39,659 nt of DNA. It comes from Acidiferrobacter sp. GTDB taxonomy: Bacteria > Pseudomonadota > Gammaproteobacteria > Acidiferrobacterales > Acidiferrobacteraceae. This document shows, piece after piece, positions 8,554 through 19,200 of this stretch (positions are counted from its first letter, which is position 1; each line of letters starts with the position of its first letter). Below the pieces are notes generated by a model. It ran no database searches, was not told the origin of the DNA, and saw only the letters and a list, made by a program, of their open reading frames with translations. The stretch spans positions 1 to 39,659 of the forward strand of contig DAIDMD010000111.1 in the NCBI GenBank assembly GCA_027449165.1. The letters run 5' to 3'. The position numbers and the translations under genes are program-made.

Positions 8554-9914
8554 CGGAGATCGGCTATAGTCTGCTCGGGTTCGTGCTCGCGATCGGTGTC
8601 CTGATCGTGGTACACGAGTTCGGCCATTACATCGTGGCGCGCAGCCTCGGCGTGAAGGTGCTGCGGTTTTCGGTCGGCTTCGGGAAACCGCTGTGGCTGC
8701 GCCGGGCCGGTGCCGACGCCACCGAGTATGTGTTGGCGGCGGTGCCGCTCGGCGGCTATGTGAAGATGCTGGACGAGAACGAGGGCGAGGTGGCGCCGGC
8801 CGAGCGGCATAGGGCGTTCAACCGCCAGGCGATCTGGAAGCGGACCGCCATCGTGCTCGCCGGCCCCGGGTTTAATTTCCTGTTCGCGATCCTGGCCTAC
8901 TGGGTGGTGTTCATGACCGGCGTGCCCGGTCTGAAGCCTGTGATCGGCAAGGTCGCGGCGCATTCGCCGGCGCAGGCGGCGGGGCTGCGCGCAGGCGACC
9001 TCATCACGCGCATCAACGGCCGGCGGATCCAAAGCCTCGGCGAGGACCGCCTGTATCTCTTTCAGGAGGCGCTGGACCATGCCTCGGTGCGTGTGCGGGT
9101 CCTGACGAAAGGCGGCCATAAGCGGACCGTGACCCTCGACCTCAGCCACGTGCATGCGAACGCCCTGAGCCGCGGGCACTTGAGCGCGGTGCTCGGGATC
9201 TACGGCTGGCAGCCGCGGCTCGTGCCGCGCATCGCCGAGGTCGAGGCCCATGCGCCGGCGGCCAAGGGCGGGTTGCGGGTCGGGGATCTCATTACCCGCA
9301 TCGACGGCCAAGCCATCGCCAACTGGAAGCAGGTGGCGCGCATCATACGCGCCCATCCCTTGCAGCGCCTGCGTTTCACCGTTCGGCATAACGGGCGAAT
9401 ACGGCAATTGATCATCACGCCAAAAGCCGTTAAGGTGGGAGCCCGGCGTATAGGCCAGATCGGTGCCGGCGTCCGCGTCCCGGCGCTGCCGCCGAATCTT
9501 CGCGTCCTGGTGCGAAGGGGGCCGTTGCCGGCGCTCGGGGCGGCCTTGAGGGATACCTGGCTCATGAGCCGTCTGACAGTCGAGATGCTCGGCAAGATGC
9601 TGTTGCTCCAGATCTCTCCCAGGAGCATTAGCGGTCCGATCACGATCGCGCAGTATGCCGGTTATTCGGTGCAGGTGGGCTTCGCGAGCTTCCTCATGTT
9701 TCTCGGGGTGGTCAGCATCAGTCTTGGGGTCTTGAATCTGATGCCGGTGCCCGTCCTCGACGGGGGTCACGTGTTCTTTTATCTGCTCGAATGGGTCAAG
9801 GGGGGGCCGATTTCGGAGCGGGCGATCGGATGGGGACAGCGGGTCGGCGTGACCGTACTGTTGGGTCTCATGATGCTTGCCTTCTATAACGACATTACGC
9901 GCATTCTGGGATAA
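8547..9914 (+). CDS. rseP: Site-2 protease RseP, zinc metalloprotease
   Basis: Inner-membrane intramembrane protease that cleaves anti-sigma-E RseA after DegS, releasing the envelope-stress sigma factor; it also clears signal-peptide remnants. With GTG at 8547 (overlapping the dxr end; AAGGGG lies upstream) the protein is 455 residues, matching E. coli (450). The zinc motif HEFGH is at residues 23-27 in the first transmembrane helix. Two PDZ domains follow ([14 protein letters not shown] and [14 protein letters not shown]). The second catalytic motif, [12 protein letters not shown] with Asp405, is in the third membrane segment. It sits directly before bamA, as in E. coli. Confidence 0.97.
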   Translation: MLTEIGYSLLGFVLAIGVLIVVHEFGHYIVARSLGVKVLRFSVGFGKPLWLRRAGADATEYVLAAVPLGGYVKMLDENEGEVAPAERHRAFNRQAIWKRTAIVLAGPGFNFLFAILAYWVVFMTGVPGLKPVIGKVAAHSPAQAAGLRAGDLITRINGRRIQSLGEDRLYLFQEALDHASVRVRVLTKGGHKRTVTLDLSHVHANALSRGHLSAVLGIYGWQPRLVPRIAEVEAHAPAAKGGLRVGDLITRIDGQAIANWKQVARIIRAHPLQRLRFTVRHNGRIRQLIITPKAVKVGARRIGQIGAGVRVPALPPNLRVLVRRGPLPALGAALRDTWLMSRLTVEMLGKMLLLQISPRSISGPITIAQYAGYSVQVGFASFLMFLGVVSISLGVLNLMPVPVLDGGHVFFYLLEWVKGGPISERAIGWGQRVGVTVLLGLMMLAFYNDITRILG

Positions 9915-9936
9915 GCAACGAGGCGGGCTTCAGGCA

Positions 9937-12228
9937 ATGAAAAAATGGTTGACGGCGCTCTGTTTGGCGGGCGCGCTTATGGGAACGGCCCAGGCCGCCT
10001 CTTTCGTAATCGCTCATATCCAAGTCACGGGCCTAAAGCGCATCTCGCAGGCCACGGTCATGACCTATCTCCCGCTGCGAGTGGGCGAGACCCTCACCGC
10101 GGCGCGCGCCGAACAGGCGATCCAGGCCCTCTTCAAGACCGGGTTCTTCCGCGACGTGAAGCTGATGGAGCAGGGCCGGACCCTGATCGTGGCGGTGAGC
10201 GAGCGCCCGGCGATCGCGCGCATCACCATCACCGGCACGCACGTGATCAAGCCGAAGAAGCTCCTGAAATCGCTCGCGCAGATGGGTTTTGCCAAGGGGC
10301 GGGTGTTCAACCGCGCGCTTTTGCACGAGACCAAGCAGGCATTGCGGCGCCAGTATTTCAATCGCGGGTATTATGCGGCGCGTGTCGTCACGACCGTAAA
10401 GCCCTTGGCACGGGACCGGGTGGCAGTGGGGATCGCGGTTACCGAAGGCAAGATCGCGCGCATCAAGCAGATCACCATCGTCGGCAACCACCGCTATAAA
10501 GAGGGGCGGTTGCTCGGCCGCTTCAAACTCGGCCCGCCGAACCTTTTCAGCTTCTTCACGGGCAACGATCGGTACTCGCGGCAGAAGCTCGAGGCCGACC
10601 TCGAGAATCTGCAGAACTTCTATTTGAACCGCGGATATCTGCGATTTCGCCTGCTCTCGACGGTGGTCGCCATCACCCCGAGCAAGGACTGGATCTATGT
10701 GACCGAGAACGTGCGCGAGGGCCACGTCTCCCGGATCTCGCGCTACAAGTTCGCCGGCCGCACGATCCTGCAGCCGGCGACGCTTGCGGCCCTGATGCGT
10801 CTCAAGCCGGGACAGGTCTTTTCGCGCGAGCGCATCACCAAGGGGACGCGCCGCATCATCGGCAAGCTCGGCAACCGCGGCTACGCCTTCGCCAACGTGC
10901 GGGTGGTGCCGTCGGTGGATCGCAAGGACCATACCATCGCGCTCACGCTGTTCGTGGAGCCGGGTCAGCGCGTTTATGTGCGGCGGATACGGTTCTTCGG
11001 GAACACGGTTACCCAGGATGCGGTGTTGCGGCGGACCATGCGCCAGTATGAGGGCGCCTGGTTTTCGGCCAAGCGCATCAAGCAGTCGGTCACGCTGTTG
11101 CGGCGGCTTGGGTTCTTTACCGACGTGCGCGTCACCACCCCGCCGGTTCCGGGGCACCCCAACGAGGTCGATGTGGACGTCCACGTCAAGGAGCGTCCGA
11201 CCGGCAGCATCGTGGCGGGTCTCGGCTACTCGGATCTCTACGGCATCTTCATCAACGGGTCGGTGACCTATCAGGACGTGCTGGGGACCGGCAAAGAGGT
11301 GTCGGTGACCGCCGATACCTCGGTCGCCTACAAGGACATCAACCTCACCTATGTAAACCCGTATTACACGAGCTCGGGGATCAGCCGCGGATTCAACATC
11401 TACGACAGCTCGTTCAACGCCGCGGCCGCCTATACCGCCGCCTACAACGAGAGTACGGTCGGGGCGGGGGTCTTCTACGGGATCCCGATCGGCGTCAACC
11501 GCGCCATCAATATCGGGTTGGCCGCCGAGCGGGTGGGGATCACCGTCAACTCGACGAGCGCCTATGTCGCGCAGCAGTTCGTGGCGCGCCACGGGTCGAC
11601 CAACGACATCATCAAGGCCACGTTGGGGTGGTCGCGCAATACCCTGAACAACGCGATCTTCCCCACGAGCGGGACCTATCAGCAATTGAGCGGGGAGGTG
11701 GGCCTGCCGGGGGGGAGCCTCGAGTATTACCGGGTGTCCTATCTCGCGAGCGTGTTCTTCCCGTTCGGGCGCCAGTACAGCCTGAAGCTGAGCAACGAGT
11801 GGAGCTACGGAAACGGCTACGGAAATACCCACAGCCTGCCGTTTTTCAAGAACTTTTATGCAGGCGGCGCCAATTCCGTGCGGGGTTATCAAAACGAGTC
11901 GCTGGGGCCGCGCGACATCCTGCCGCCCTACGACCCGATCGGAGGCAACAAGCGGGTGCTGGCGAGCGCGGAGTTCTTCTTCCCGGTGCCGGGTACCTCG
12001 CCGCGCAACCGGTCCATGCGGCTATCGACCTTCATCGACGCGGGCCAGGTGTACGGCCCCGGCCAACGGATTGCGTTTGGCCAGATCCGCACCTCGTTCG
12101 GAATCGCCTTCGACTGGTTCTCGCCGATCGCGCCGCTTAGCATCAGCATCGCCCGGCCGCTGAATGCCCGGCCCGGCGACCAGACGCGTACGGTCCAGTT
12201 CACGTTGGGCACGCTCTTTATGTACTAG
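9937..12228 (+). CDS. bamA: Outer membrane protein assembly factor BamA
   Basis: Essential Omp85 insertase of the BAM complex. The ATG at 9937 gives a classic signal peptide (residues 1-20, cut after TAQA), which is why upstream in-frame ATG codons were rejected. The 763-residue precursor has five POTRA repeats over roughly residues 21-420, recognisable by repeated NRGYxxAxV and GNxxxxxxxLxR blocks. A beta barrel follows, with the lid-lock motif VRGY in GGANSVRGYQNES near residue 650. The C-terminus (FTLGTLFMY) ends in an aromatic residue, as expected for the BAM signal. It lies between rseP and lpxD; skp, usually next, is missing. Confidence 0.97.
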   Translation: MKKWLTALCLAGALMGTAQAASFVIAHIQVTGLKRISQATVMTYLPLRVGETLTAARAEQAIQALFKTGFFRDVKLMEQGRTLIVAVSERPAIARITITGTHVIKPKKLLKSLAQMGFAKGRVFNRALLHETKQALRRQYFNRGYYAARVVTTVKPLARDRVAVGIAVTEGKIARIKQITIVGNHRYKEGRLLGRFKLGPPNLFSFFTGNDRYSRQKLEADLENLQNFYLNRGYLRFRLLSTVVAITPSKDWIYVTENVREGHVSRISRYKFAGRTILQPATLAALMRLKPGQVFSRERITKGTRRIIGKLGNRGYAFANVRVVPSVDRKDHTIALTLFVEPGQRVYVRRIRFFGNTVTQDAVLRRTMRQYEGAWFSAKRIKQSVTLLRRLGFFTDVRVTTPPVPGHPNEVDVDVHVKERPTGSIVAGLGYSDLYGIFINGSVTYQDVLGTGKEVSVTADTSVAYKDINLTYVNPYYTSSGISRGFNIYDSSFNAAAAYTAAYNESTVGAGVFYGIPIGVNRAINIGLAAERVGITVNSTSAYVAQQFVARHGSTNDIIKATLGWSRNTLNNAIFPTSGTYQQLSGEVGLPGGSLEYYRVSYLASVFFPFGRQYSLKLSNEWSYGNGYGNTHSLPFFKNFYAGGANSVRGYQNESLGPRDILPPYDPIGGNKRVLASAEFFFPVPGTSPRNRSMRLSTFIDAGQVYGPGQRIAFGQIRTSFGIAFDWFSPIAPLSISIARPLNARPGDQTRTVQFTLGTLFMY

Positions 12229-12298
12229 CGGGAACCGGCGCCAATGGCTAGGCTTCGAGACGTGAAGGCGGGCGGAGGCGGGTGCGACCCGGACAGGT

Positions 12299-13339
12299 AT
12301 GGCGTACACATTACGGGAATTGGCGGACGCGGCTTCGGCCACGTTGCGCGGGCAAGGCGAGATCGAGATTGACGCGGTGGCGCCGCTCAATTGTGCCGGT
12401 CCCCGGCATGTGGCCTATTGCGCCTCGCCGCGCTACCGCTCGCTCATTGCGACGAGCCGGGCGGGGGCCCTCATCCTCCACCCGGACGATGGCGACGTAT
12501 TTCCGGGGAATGTCCTTTTATGCGATGATCCGCGGGTCGCCTTTGCGCGCATCGCCCGTCTGCTTCATCCTCCGGGCCCCGTCCAGCCGGGCCGTCATCC
12601 GAGCGCCGTCATACACGAAAGCGCGAGCGTGGCCGACAGCGTAAGCGTCGGGCCGCAGGCGGTCATCGAGGCGGGGGCCCAGGTCGGCGAGCGGGTGGTC
12701 ATCGGTGCCGGCGCGGTCGTGGGCGAGCGCTGCACGGTGGGCGCGGGCACGCGCATCGAGCCCCGGGCCGTCATCATGCACGACTGCGTGATCGGCGAGC
12801 GCTGCGTCATATCGCCCGGCGCGGTGATAGGCGGCGAAGGCTTCGGATACGTCCGCGAGAGCGATGGGCGGTGGCTCAAGGTGCCGCAGCTTGGCCGGGT
12901 GGTCATAGGCGACGAGGTGGATATCGGGGCCAACACCACGATAGACCGCGGGGCGCTGGGGGACACGGTGATCGCAGACGGCGTGAAGCTCGATAATCTG
13001 ATCCAGATCGCCCACAACGTGAAGGTCGGCGAGCACACCGCCATGGCCGGGTGCGTGGGCGTCGCCGGAAGCGCGGTCATCGGAAAGCGCTGTCTCATAG
13101 GGGGCGGATCGGGGATCATGGGCCATATCGTCGTGGGCGACGACGTCGAGGTGACGGCGATGTCCTTTCTCAAGGGGTCGGTGGCCGGGCCGGGCCGCTA
13201 TTCGTCGAGCCTGCCGGCCTCCGATGCGGATGTATGGGCGCGCAATCTCGGGCGCTTTCGCCATTTGGACGAACTGGCGCGACGCCTGCGCCGCGTCGAA
13301 CAGACAATAAAGCAGATCCTGTCAGGGGGAAAACATTGA
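12299..13339 (+). CDS. lpxD: UDP-3-O-acylglucosamine N-acyltransferase
   Basis: Third lipid A enzyme: adds the N-linked hydroxyacyl chain from acyl-ACP to UDP-3-O-acylglucosamine. The 346-residue protein has an N-terminal uridine-binding domain (about 1-100), then a left-handed beta helix of hexapeptide repeats ([20 protein letters not shown] and similar). The catalytic region [20 protein letters not shown] continues to IAHNV, where His239 matches the catalytic His of E. coli LpxD. A short C-terminal helix follows. Its stop overlaps the TTG start of fabZ, beginning the tightly coupled lpxD-fabZ-lpxA-lpxB run. The start has only a weak ribosome-binding site (GGACAGGT). Confidence 0.97.
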   Translation: MAYTLRELADAASATLRGQGEIEIDAVAPLNCAGPRHVAYCASPRYRSLIATSRAGALILHPDDGDVFPGNVLLCDDPRVAFARIARLLHPPGPVQPGRHPSAVIHESASVADSVSVGPQAVIEAGAQVGERVVIGAGAVVGERCTVGAGTRIEPRAVIMHDCVIGERCVISPGAVIGGEGFGYVRESDGRWLKVPQLGRVVIGDEVDIGANTTIDRGALGDTVIADGVKLDNLIQIAHNVKVGEHTAMAGCVGVAGSAVIGKRCLIGGGSGIMGHIVVGDDVEVTAMSFLKGSVAGPGRYSSSLPASDADVWARNLGRFRHLDELARRLRRVEQTIKQILSGGKH

Positions 13340-13782
13340 ATACGTTGGACATTCAAGAGGTGCTGAAGCACCTCCCGCACCGTTACCCGTTCCTTTTGGT
13401 CGATCGGGTGCTGGACTTTGTCCCCAACGAAACGCTGGTGGCGATCAAGAACGTCACGATCAACGAGCCGTTCTTTCAGGGACATTTCCCCGAGTACCCG
13501 GTCATGCCGGGGGTCATGGTCATCGAGGCCATGGCCCAGGCCTGCGCGATCCTGTCGTTCAAGACCCTGGGCAAGCTCCCGGCTGACGGGGGGATCTACC
13601 TGTTCGTGGGCATAGACAAGGCCCGGTTCAAGCGGCAGGTCGGTCCGGGCGACCAGCTGCGGCTCAGCGTCAAGCTCACGCGCAAGATGCAGAGTATATG
13701 GCGCTTCGAGGCGATGGCCACGGTCGACGACGCGGTATGCGCGACTGCGGAACTCATGTGCACCTACAAGGAGATGGCATGA
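13336..13782 (+). CDS. fabZ: 3-hydroxyacyl-ACP dehydratase FabZ
   Basis: Hot-dog-fold dehydratase of type II fatty acid synthesis; it competes with LpxA for hydroxymyristoyl-ACP, so its place between lpxD and lpxA is functional. The start is TTG at 13336, in the TTGA overlap with the lpxD stop, preceded by AGGGGG (13324-13329); this gives 148 residues (E. coli 151). The catalytic pair is His50 ([11 protein letters not shown]) and Glu64 (VIEAMAQ); [11 protein letters not shown] marks the N-terminus. The rare TTG start together with the overlap suggests tight control relative to lpxD. Confidence 0.97.
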   Translation: MNTLDIQEVLKHLPHRYPFLLVDRVLDFVPNETLVAIKNVTINEPFFQGHFPEYPVMPGVMVIEAMAQACAILSFKTLGKLPADGGIYLFVGIDKARFKRQVGPGDQLRLSVKLTRKMQSIWRFEAMATVDDAVCATAELMCTYKEMA

Positions 13783-14549
13783 TTCATCCCCAGGCTGTCA
13801 TCGATCCGCGGGCGGAGATCGGCGCGGATGTGGACATCGGACCGTTTACGGTCATCGGGCCTGAGGTGGTGATCGGAGAAGGGACGTGGGTGGGGCCGCA
13901 TGCGGTGATCCAGGGACCGACGCGCATAGGGCGGCACAACAAGATCTTCCAGTTTACGTCGTTGGGCGAAGTGCCGCAGGACCTGAAATACGGCGGCGAG
14001 CGCACCACGCTCGAAATCGGCGACCGCAACGTGTTCCGGGAGTACTGCACGGTCAATCGCGGCACCCGCGGCGGCGGCGGCGTCACGAGCATAGGCAACG
14101 ATAATCTGTTCATGGCCTACGTCCATATCGCCCACGACTGCCGCATCGCCGATCACGCCGTGTTCGCCAATTGCGCGAGCCTCGCCGGACACGTGGAAGT
14201 CGGCAACTACGCGGTCCTGGGGGGGTTCACCGGCATCCATCAGTTTTGCCGGGTCGGGGATCACTGCATGACCGGCGCCGCCACCGTCGCGGTCCAGGAC
14301 ATCCCGCCGTATGTACTCACGGCGGGCAACTCGGCGCGGCCTTACGGGATCAACGTGACCGGCCTGAAGAGGAGAGGCTTTTCGGCGGAGGGGATCCATA
14401 TGCTCAAGCGCGCCTACAAGATCATCTACAAGTCGGGCCTGCGGCTGGAGGAGGCGATCGGCAAGATCGAGGAATTGGTGCCCGAATACCCGGAACTCGA
14501 CGTCCTGGCGCGCTTCCTCAAGGTCGAGGGCCGGGGCATCATCCGGTAA
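13779..14549 (+). CDS. lpxA: UDP-N-acetylglucosamine acyltransferase
   Basis: First step of lipid A synthesis: transfers 3-hydroxyacyl from ACP to the 3-OH of UDP-GlcNAc. The start is the ATG of the ATGA junction with fabZ, giving 256 residues (E. coli 262). Hexapeptide repeats of a left-handed beta helix run from the N-terminus ([20 protein letters not shown]). The catalytic His is in VHIAHDC (His119, equivalent to E. coli His125). A C-terminal helical domain ([19 protein letters not shown]) closes the protein. The stop TAA overlaps the lpxB ATG by one base. Confidence 0.98.
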   Translation: MIHPQAVIDPRAEIGADVDIGPFTVIGPEVVIGEGTWVGPHAVIQGPTRIGRHNKIFQFTSLGEVPQDLKYGGERTTLEIGDRNVFREYCTVNRGTRGGGGVTSIGNDNLFMAYVHIAHDCRIADHAVFANCASLAGHVEVGNYAVLGGFTGIHQFCRVGDHCMTGAATVAVQDIPPYVLTAGNSARPYGINVTGLKRRGFSAEGIHMLKRAYKIIYKSGLRLEEAIGKIEELVPEYPELDVLARFLKVEGRGIIR

Positions 14550-15718
14550 TGGCCTTACGCGTGGGCATCGTGGCCGGGGAGATGTCGGGCGACGCGCTCG
14601 GCGCCGGCCTCATGAGGGCCATGAAGGCGATCACGCCATGCAGCTTCGAAGGCGTCTGCGGGCCGGCGATGGTGGCCGAGGGGGGGCTGAGCCGGTTCCC
14701 CATGGAGGCGCTCTCGGTCATGGGCATATCGGAGGTGGCCGGCCGGCTCCCCGGGCTTCTCCGCATTCGCCGGGACCTCGTCTCCTATTTCCGCAGAATC
14801 CGCCCGGACGTCGTGATCGGGATCGACGCGCCGGACTTTACGTTGGGGCTCGAGCGCGCCGTGAGGCGCGAGGGCATCCCGACCGTGCATTACGTGAGCC
14901 CGACGGTATGGGCGTGGCGCCGCTACCGGGTGCGCACGGTGGCCGCCAGCGCCGATCGGCTGCTCGCACTGTTCCCCTTCGAGCCCGCCTACTACGCCGG
15001 CCGGATCGACGCGGTATTCGTCGGCCACCCGCTCGCCGACGCCATAGAGCCGCAGCCGTCCCCCGACAAGGCCCGCGCCGAGCTGCGCCTGGAGGCCGGG
15101 GGGCCCGTGATCGCCCTGCTCCCCGGGAGCCGGGTGAGCGAGTTGCGGGCTCACGCCGACCTTTTCGTGAAGACCGCCCAGCGCCTGGCTCTGCGTTATC
15201 CCGGTTGCCGGTTTATTGCGCCCTTCGTCAATCGCGAGACGCTCGCGGTCTTCGACAAGGCCCTGACCGCGCACGGCGCCTTCGATCTGCCGATCACGCG
15301 CCTCCATGGCCATGCGCGGCTCGCCATGGCGGCCTCCGACCTGGTCCTGCTGGCCTCGGGGACCGCGGCCCTGGAGGCGGCGCTCGTCGGGCGGCCCATG
15401 GTCGTGGTCTACCGGCTCTCGCCCTTTACCTACCGGCTGGTGCGGGCGCTGTCGCGGATCCCGTACGTGTCGTTGCCGAACCTGCTGCTGGGCCGCCCTC
15501 TGGTGCCGGAGCTCCTTCAGGGCGCGGCCACCGCCGATCGTCTGGTGCGGGCCGCAGAGGAGTTTCTGGAAAACCCCGAGCGCGGCCGCGAGGCCGCCTT
15601 GGCGTTCGCCGAGCTTCGCGAAAGCCTGGGGCGCGGCGCCAACGCCCGCGCGGCGGAGGCGGTATTGGAGCTGGCCGGCGTCCGCGGGACCTTGCCGGCG
15701 GCGTCATGCGCATCATAG
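14549..15718 (+). CDS. lpxB: Lipid-A-disaccharide synthase
   Basis: GT19 glycosyltransferase that joins lipid X and UDP-diacylglucosamine into the lipid A disaccharide at the inner membrane surface. It has 389 residues, close to E. coli (382). Recognisable blocks are the N-terminal [35 protein letters not shown], the hinge VGHPLAD, the donor-binding [10 protein letters not shown], and the [11 protein letters not shown] block near the C-terminus. It starts in TAATG with lpxA and its end overlaps rnhB by 13 nt. Confidence 0.97.
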   Translation: MALRVGIVAGEMSGDALGAGLMRAMKAITPCSFEGVCGPAMVAEGGLSRFPMEALSVMGISEVAGRLPGLLRIRRDLVSYFRRIRPDVVIGIDAPDFTLGLERAVRREGIPTVHYVSPTVWAWRRYRVRTVAASADRLLALFPFEPAYYAGRIDAVFVGHPLADAIEPQPSPDKARAELRLEAGGPVIALLPGSRVSELRAHADLFVKTAQRLALRYPGCRFIAPFVNRETLAVFDKALTAHGAFDLPITRLHGHARLAMAASDLVLLASGTAALEAALVGRPMVVVYRLSPFTYRLVRALSRIPYVSLPNLLLGRPLVPELLQGAATADRLVRAAEEFLENPERGREAALAFAELRESLGRGANARAAEAVLELAGVRGTLPAASCAS

Positions 15719-16275
15719 CCGGGATCGACGAGGTGGGGGTGGGACCGCTCGCGGGACCGGTGGTGGCCGCCGCCGTCGTGCTGGGGTCGCGCCATGGGCT
15801 GACCGGCCTCAAGGATTCGAAGCGGCTCACCGAGCGGGAGCGGCAACGGCTGGCCGAGGAGATCCGGTCGCGCGCGCAGGCCTGGGCGCTGGGGCGGGCC
15901 GAGGTCGCCGAGGTGGATCGCTTGAATGTCCTGCAGGCTGCGTGGCTGGCCATGCGCCGGGCGGTGGAGGCCTTAGGGGTCATGCCGGATCTCGCGCTCG
16001 TCGACGGCGCGCGTCTGCCGATGCTGCCGTGCGCGGCGCGGGCCATCGTGGGCGGCGACGCGCGCGTGCCGGCGATCTCGGCGGCCTCCATAGTGGCCAA
16101 GGTCGCGCGCGATGCCGAGATGTGCGCCTGGGACGCGGTTTATCCTGAATACGGCTTTGCCGCGCACAAGGGCTACGGCACGGCCCGCCATCTGGAGGCG
16201 TTGGCGCGCTTTGGCTCCTGCCCCTTGCATCGGATGAGTTTCGCGCCGGTGCGCGACGCCGGCCGGCGGCCTTGA
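15706..16275 (+). CDS. rnhB: Ribonuclease HII
   Basis: Removes ribonucleotides from DNA and RNA primers. ATG at 15706 within the lpxB end gives [17 protein letters not shown], with catalytic Asp8-Glu9, followed by [12 protein letters not shown], the VDGARLP block with the third acidic residue, and SIVAKVARD with the last. It has 189 residues (E. coli 198). Position between lpxB and dnaE matches the E. coli order. The reading frame is open far upstream only as a shadow of lpxB. Confidence 0.97.
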   Translation: MRIIAGIDEVGVGPLAGPVVAAAVVLGSRHGLTGLKDSKRLTERERQRLAEEIRSRAQAWALGRAEVAEVDRLNVLQAAWLAMRRAVEALGVMPDLALVDGARLPMLPCAARAIVGGDARVPAISAASIVAKVARDAEMCAWDAVYPEYGFAAHKGYGTARHLEALARFGSCPLHRMSFAPVRDAGRRP

Positions 16276-16288
16276 ACGGGGGGCGCGC

Positions 16289-19200
16289 ATGAAAGGCTTC
16301 GTCCATCTTCGGGTGCATTCGGAGTACTCGCTGGCAGACGGCCTGCTGCGGCTGGGCGAGCTCGTCGCCGCCTGCCACGAAAAGGGCATGCCGGCGGTGG
16401 CCTTGACCGATCTGTCCAACCTGTTCGGCATGGTCAAGTTCTACAACGAGGCGGTGGCCGCGGGGATCAAGCCCATCATAGGGGCCGATGTCCTCGTCCG
16501 CAGCGAGGATCCGCAGCGGCCCCACCGCGCCGCATTGCTCTGCCAGAATCTCGAGGGCTACCGGAATCTGAGCCGGCTCCTTACCCGCGCCTACCGCGAG
16601 GGCCAGGGGGGCGGCCGCGCCTGCCTCGACAAGGCCTGGTTTGCCGGAAACTGCGACGGGCTGATCGCCCTGTCCGGAGGGCAGGACGGCGATATCGGCC
16701 AGTTCCTGATCGCAGGCCACAAAGACAAGGCCCGGGACGCGGCGCGCCAGTGGGCGGCGCTCTTTCCGGGGCGATTTTATATCGAACTGCAGCGCAACGG
16801 CCGGGCCTGGCAGGAGGAGTACAACGTCCTCGCCATCGGGCTCGCGCGCCACCTGCGGATCCCGCTGGTGGCAACCCACGACGTCCGGTTTCTGGCGCCC
16901 GAGGACTTCGAGGCCCATGAGATCCGCGTGTGTATCCACGAGGGCCGCACGCTCGCCGACCCCCGGCGCCCGCGGAACTACACCGACCGCCAGTATCTGA
17001 CCAGTCCGGCCGAGATGGCGGCCCTGTTCGCCGACATCCCGGAGGCCCTCGACAACACCGTCGAGATTGCCAAGCGCTGCACGCTGGCGCTGCGCTTCGG
17101 GGACTACTATCTGCCGCGGTTTCCGGTCCCCGAGGGCGCCTCGGTGGATGACGCGGTGCGCAACGACGCGATCGCGGGCCTTGCAAGGCGCATGGCGCGT
17201 TTTACGCCCGAGGAGCGCGCCGCCAAGGACGGGCCCTACCGCGAGCGGCTCGACCTCGAGCTGTCGGTCATCGTCAAGATGGGGTTTTCCGGGTACTTCC
17301 TGATCGTCGCCGACTTTATCGCCTGGGCGCGGCATAACGGGGTCCCGGTGGGGCCGGGGCGCGGCTCCGGGGCCGGCTCGCTCGTCGCCTACGCCCTTGG
17401 CATCACCGAGCTCGACCCCATCGAATACGATCTCCTGTTCGAGCGCTTCCTGAACCCCGAGCGCGTCTCGCTGCCGGATTTCGATGTCGATTTTTGCATG
17501 GATGGGCGCGACCGGGTCATAGAGTACGTCATGGAGCGCTACGGCTCCGACAAGGTCTCGCAGATCATCACCTTCGGCACCATGGCCGCCAAGGCCGTCG
17601 TGCGCGACGTCGGCCGTGTTCTCGACCACCCGTACAACTTCGTCGACAAGCTCGCCAAGCTCATTCCGCACGATCTGGGCATCACGCTCGACGAGGCGAT
17701 CGCCCAGGAGGCGGCGCTCAAGGAGCGCTACGAACAGGAGGAGGACGTGCGCGCGCTGCTCGACGCTGCGCGCAAGCTCGAAGGGCTTGCGCGCAACGCC
17801 GGCAAGCACGCCGGGGGCGTGGTGATCGCCCCGACCGCATTGACCGATTTCATGCCGCTTTATTGCGAAGCCGGGGGCGGGCAGTTCGTGACCCAGCTCG
17901 ACAAGGACGACGTCGAGGCCCTGGGGCTCGTCAAGTTTGATTTCCTGGGCCTTCGGACGCTTACCATCATCGCCAAGGCCGTGGCGATGATCGACCGGCG
18001 CCGGGCCGCCGAGGCTCAGGCGCCGCTAGCCATCGAGGCCTTGGCCATCGACGACGCCAAGACCTTCGAGCTCCTGAAGCAGTGCCGGACGACCGCGCTC
18101 TTTCAGCTGGAGTCGCGGGGCATGAAGGACCTCATCCAGCGCCTGCAGCCCGATTGCTTCGAGGACATCGTGGCGTTGGTGGCGCTGTTCCGGCCGGGCC
18201 CCTTGCAGTCGGGCATGGTCGACGACTTCATAAACCGCAAGCATGGGCGCGCGCGCATCGAGTATCCCCACGAGGCGCTGATCCCGATCCTGAAGCCGAC
18301 CTATGGGGTCATCCTCTACCAGCAGCAGGTGATGCAGATTGCCCAGGTGCTGGCGGGCTACAGCCTCGGCAAGGCCGACCTGCTGCGCCGCGCGATGGGC
18401 AAGAAAAAGCCCGAGGAGATGGCCAAGCAGCGCGAGGGCTTCGTCGAGGGCGCGCGGGTTCGGGGCTGCGACCCGAGGCTTGCCACCGCGATCTTCAACC
18501 TGATCGAGAAATTCGCGGGTTACGGCTTCAACCGCTCGCATTCGGCCGCCTATGCGCTGTTGTCCTACCAGACGGCGTGGTTGAAGGCGCACCACCCGGC
18601 CGAGTTCATGGCCGGCGTACTGTCGGCGGATATGGACAAAACCGACAAGGTGGTCACCATGATCGCCGAATGCCGGGAGATGGGGATCACGGTCCTGCCG
18701 CCGGACGTCAACCGATGCGATTACGAGTTCGTCCCTATCGACGACCATACGATCCTCTATGGGCTCGGGGCCATCAAGGGTCTCGGCGAGGGGGCGGTGG
18801 AGGCGGTCTTGACCGCGCGGGGTACGACGCCGTTTACGGATTTGTTCGAGCTGTGCCGGAGGGTCGTGGATCGGCGGGTGAATCGCCGGGCCTACGAATG
18901 CCTGATCGCGGCCGGGGCATGTGACGCCCTGGGGCCCCACAGGGCAGCGCTGATGGCGTCCTTGGATGTCGCGTTGAGCGCCGCCGAACAGCACGGGCGC
19001 GATGCCGCGGCCGGGCAGAACGATCTGTTCGGCGACGCCGTGGCCTTCAAGCCGGACTTCGTGGCGGTTGAGCCATGGCCGATGGAAAAGCGCCTCGAGG
19101 CCGAAAAGGACACCTTGGGGCTGTATCTTACGGGGCACCCCATAGACCGGTACGCCGCGGAGTTGCGGCGGATCACGCGGACCACCATCGCCGATCTGAA

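Noticed and set aside
7470-9770. 766-residue open frame on the minus strand opposite dxr and rseP
   Set aside because: Composition is His/Arg/Gln/Asp-rich shadow typical of high-GC antisense frames; the opposite strand carries two unmistakable genes with full motifs.
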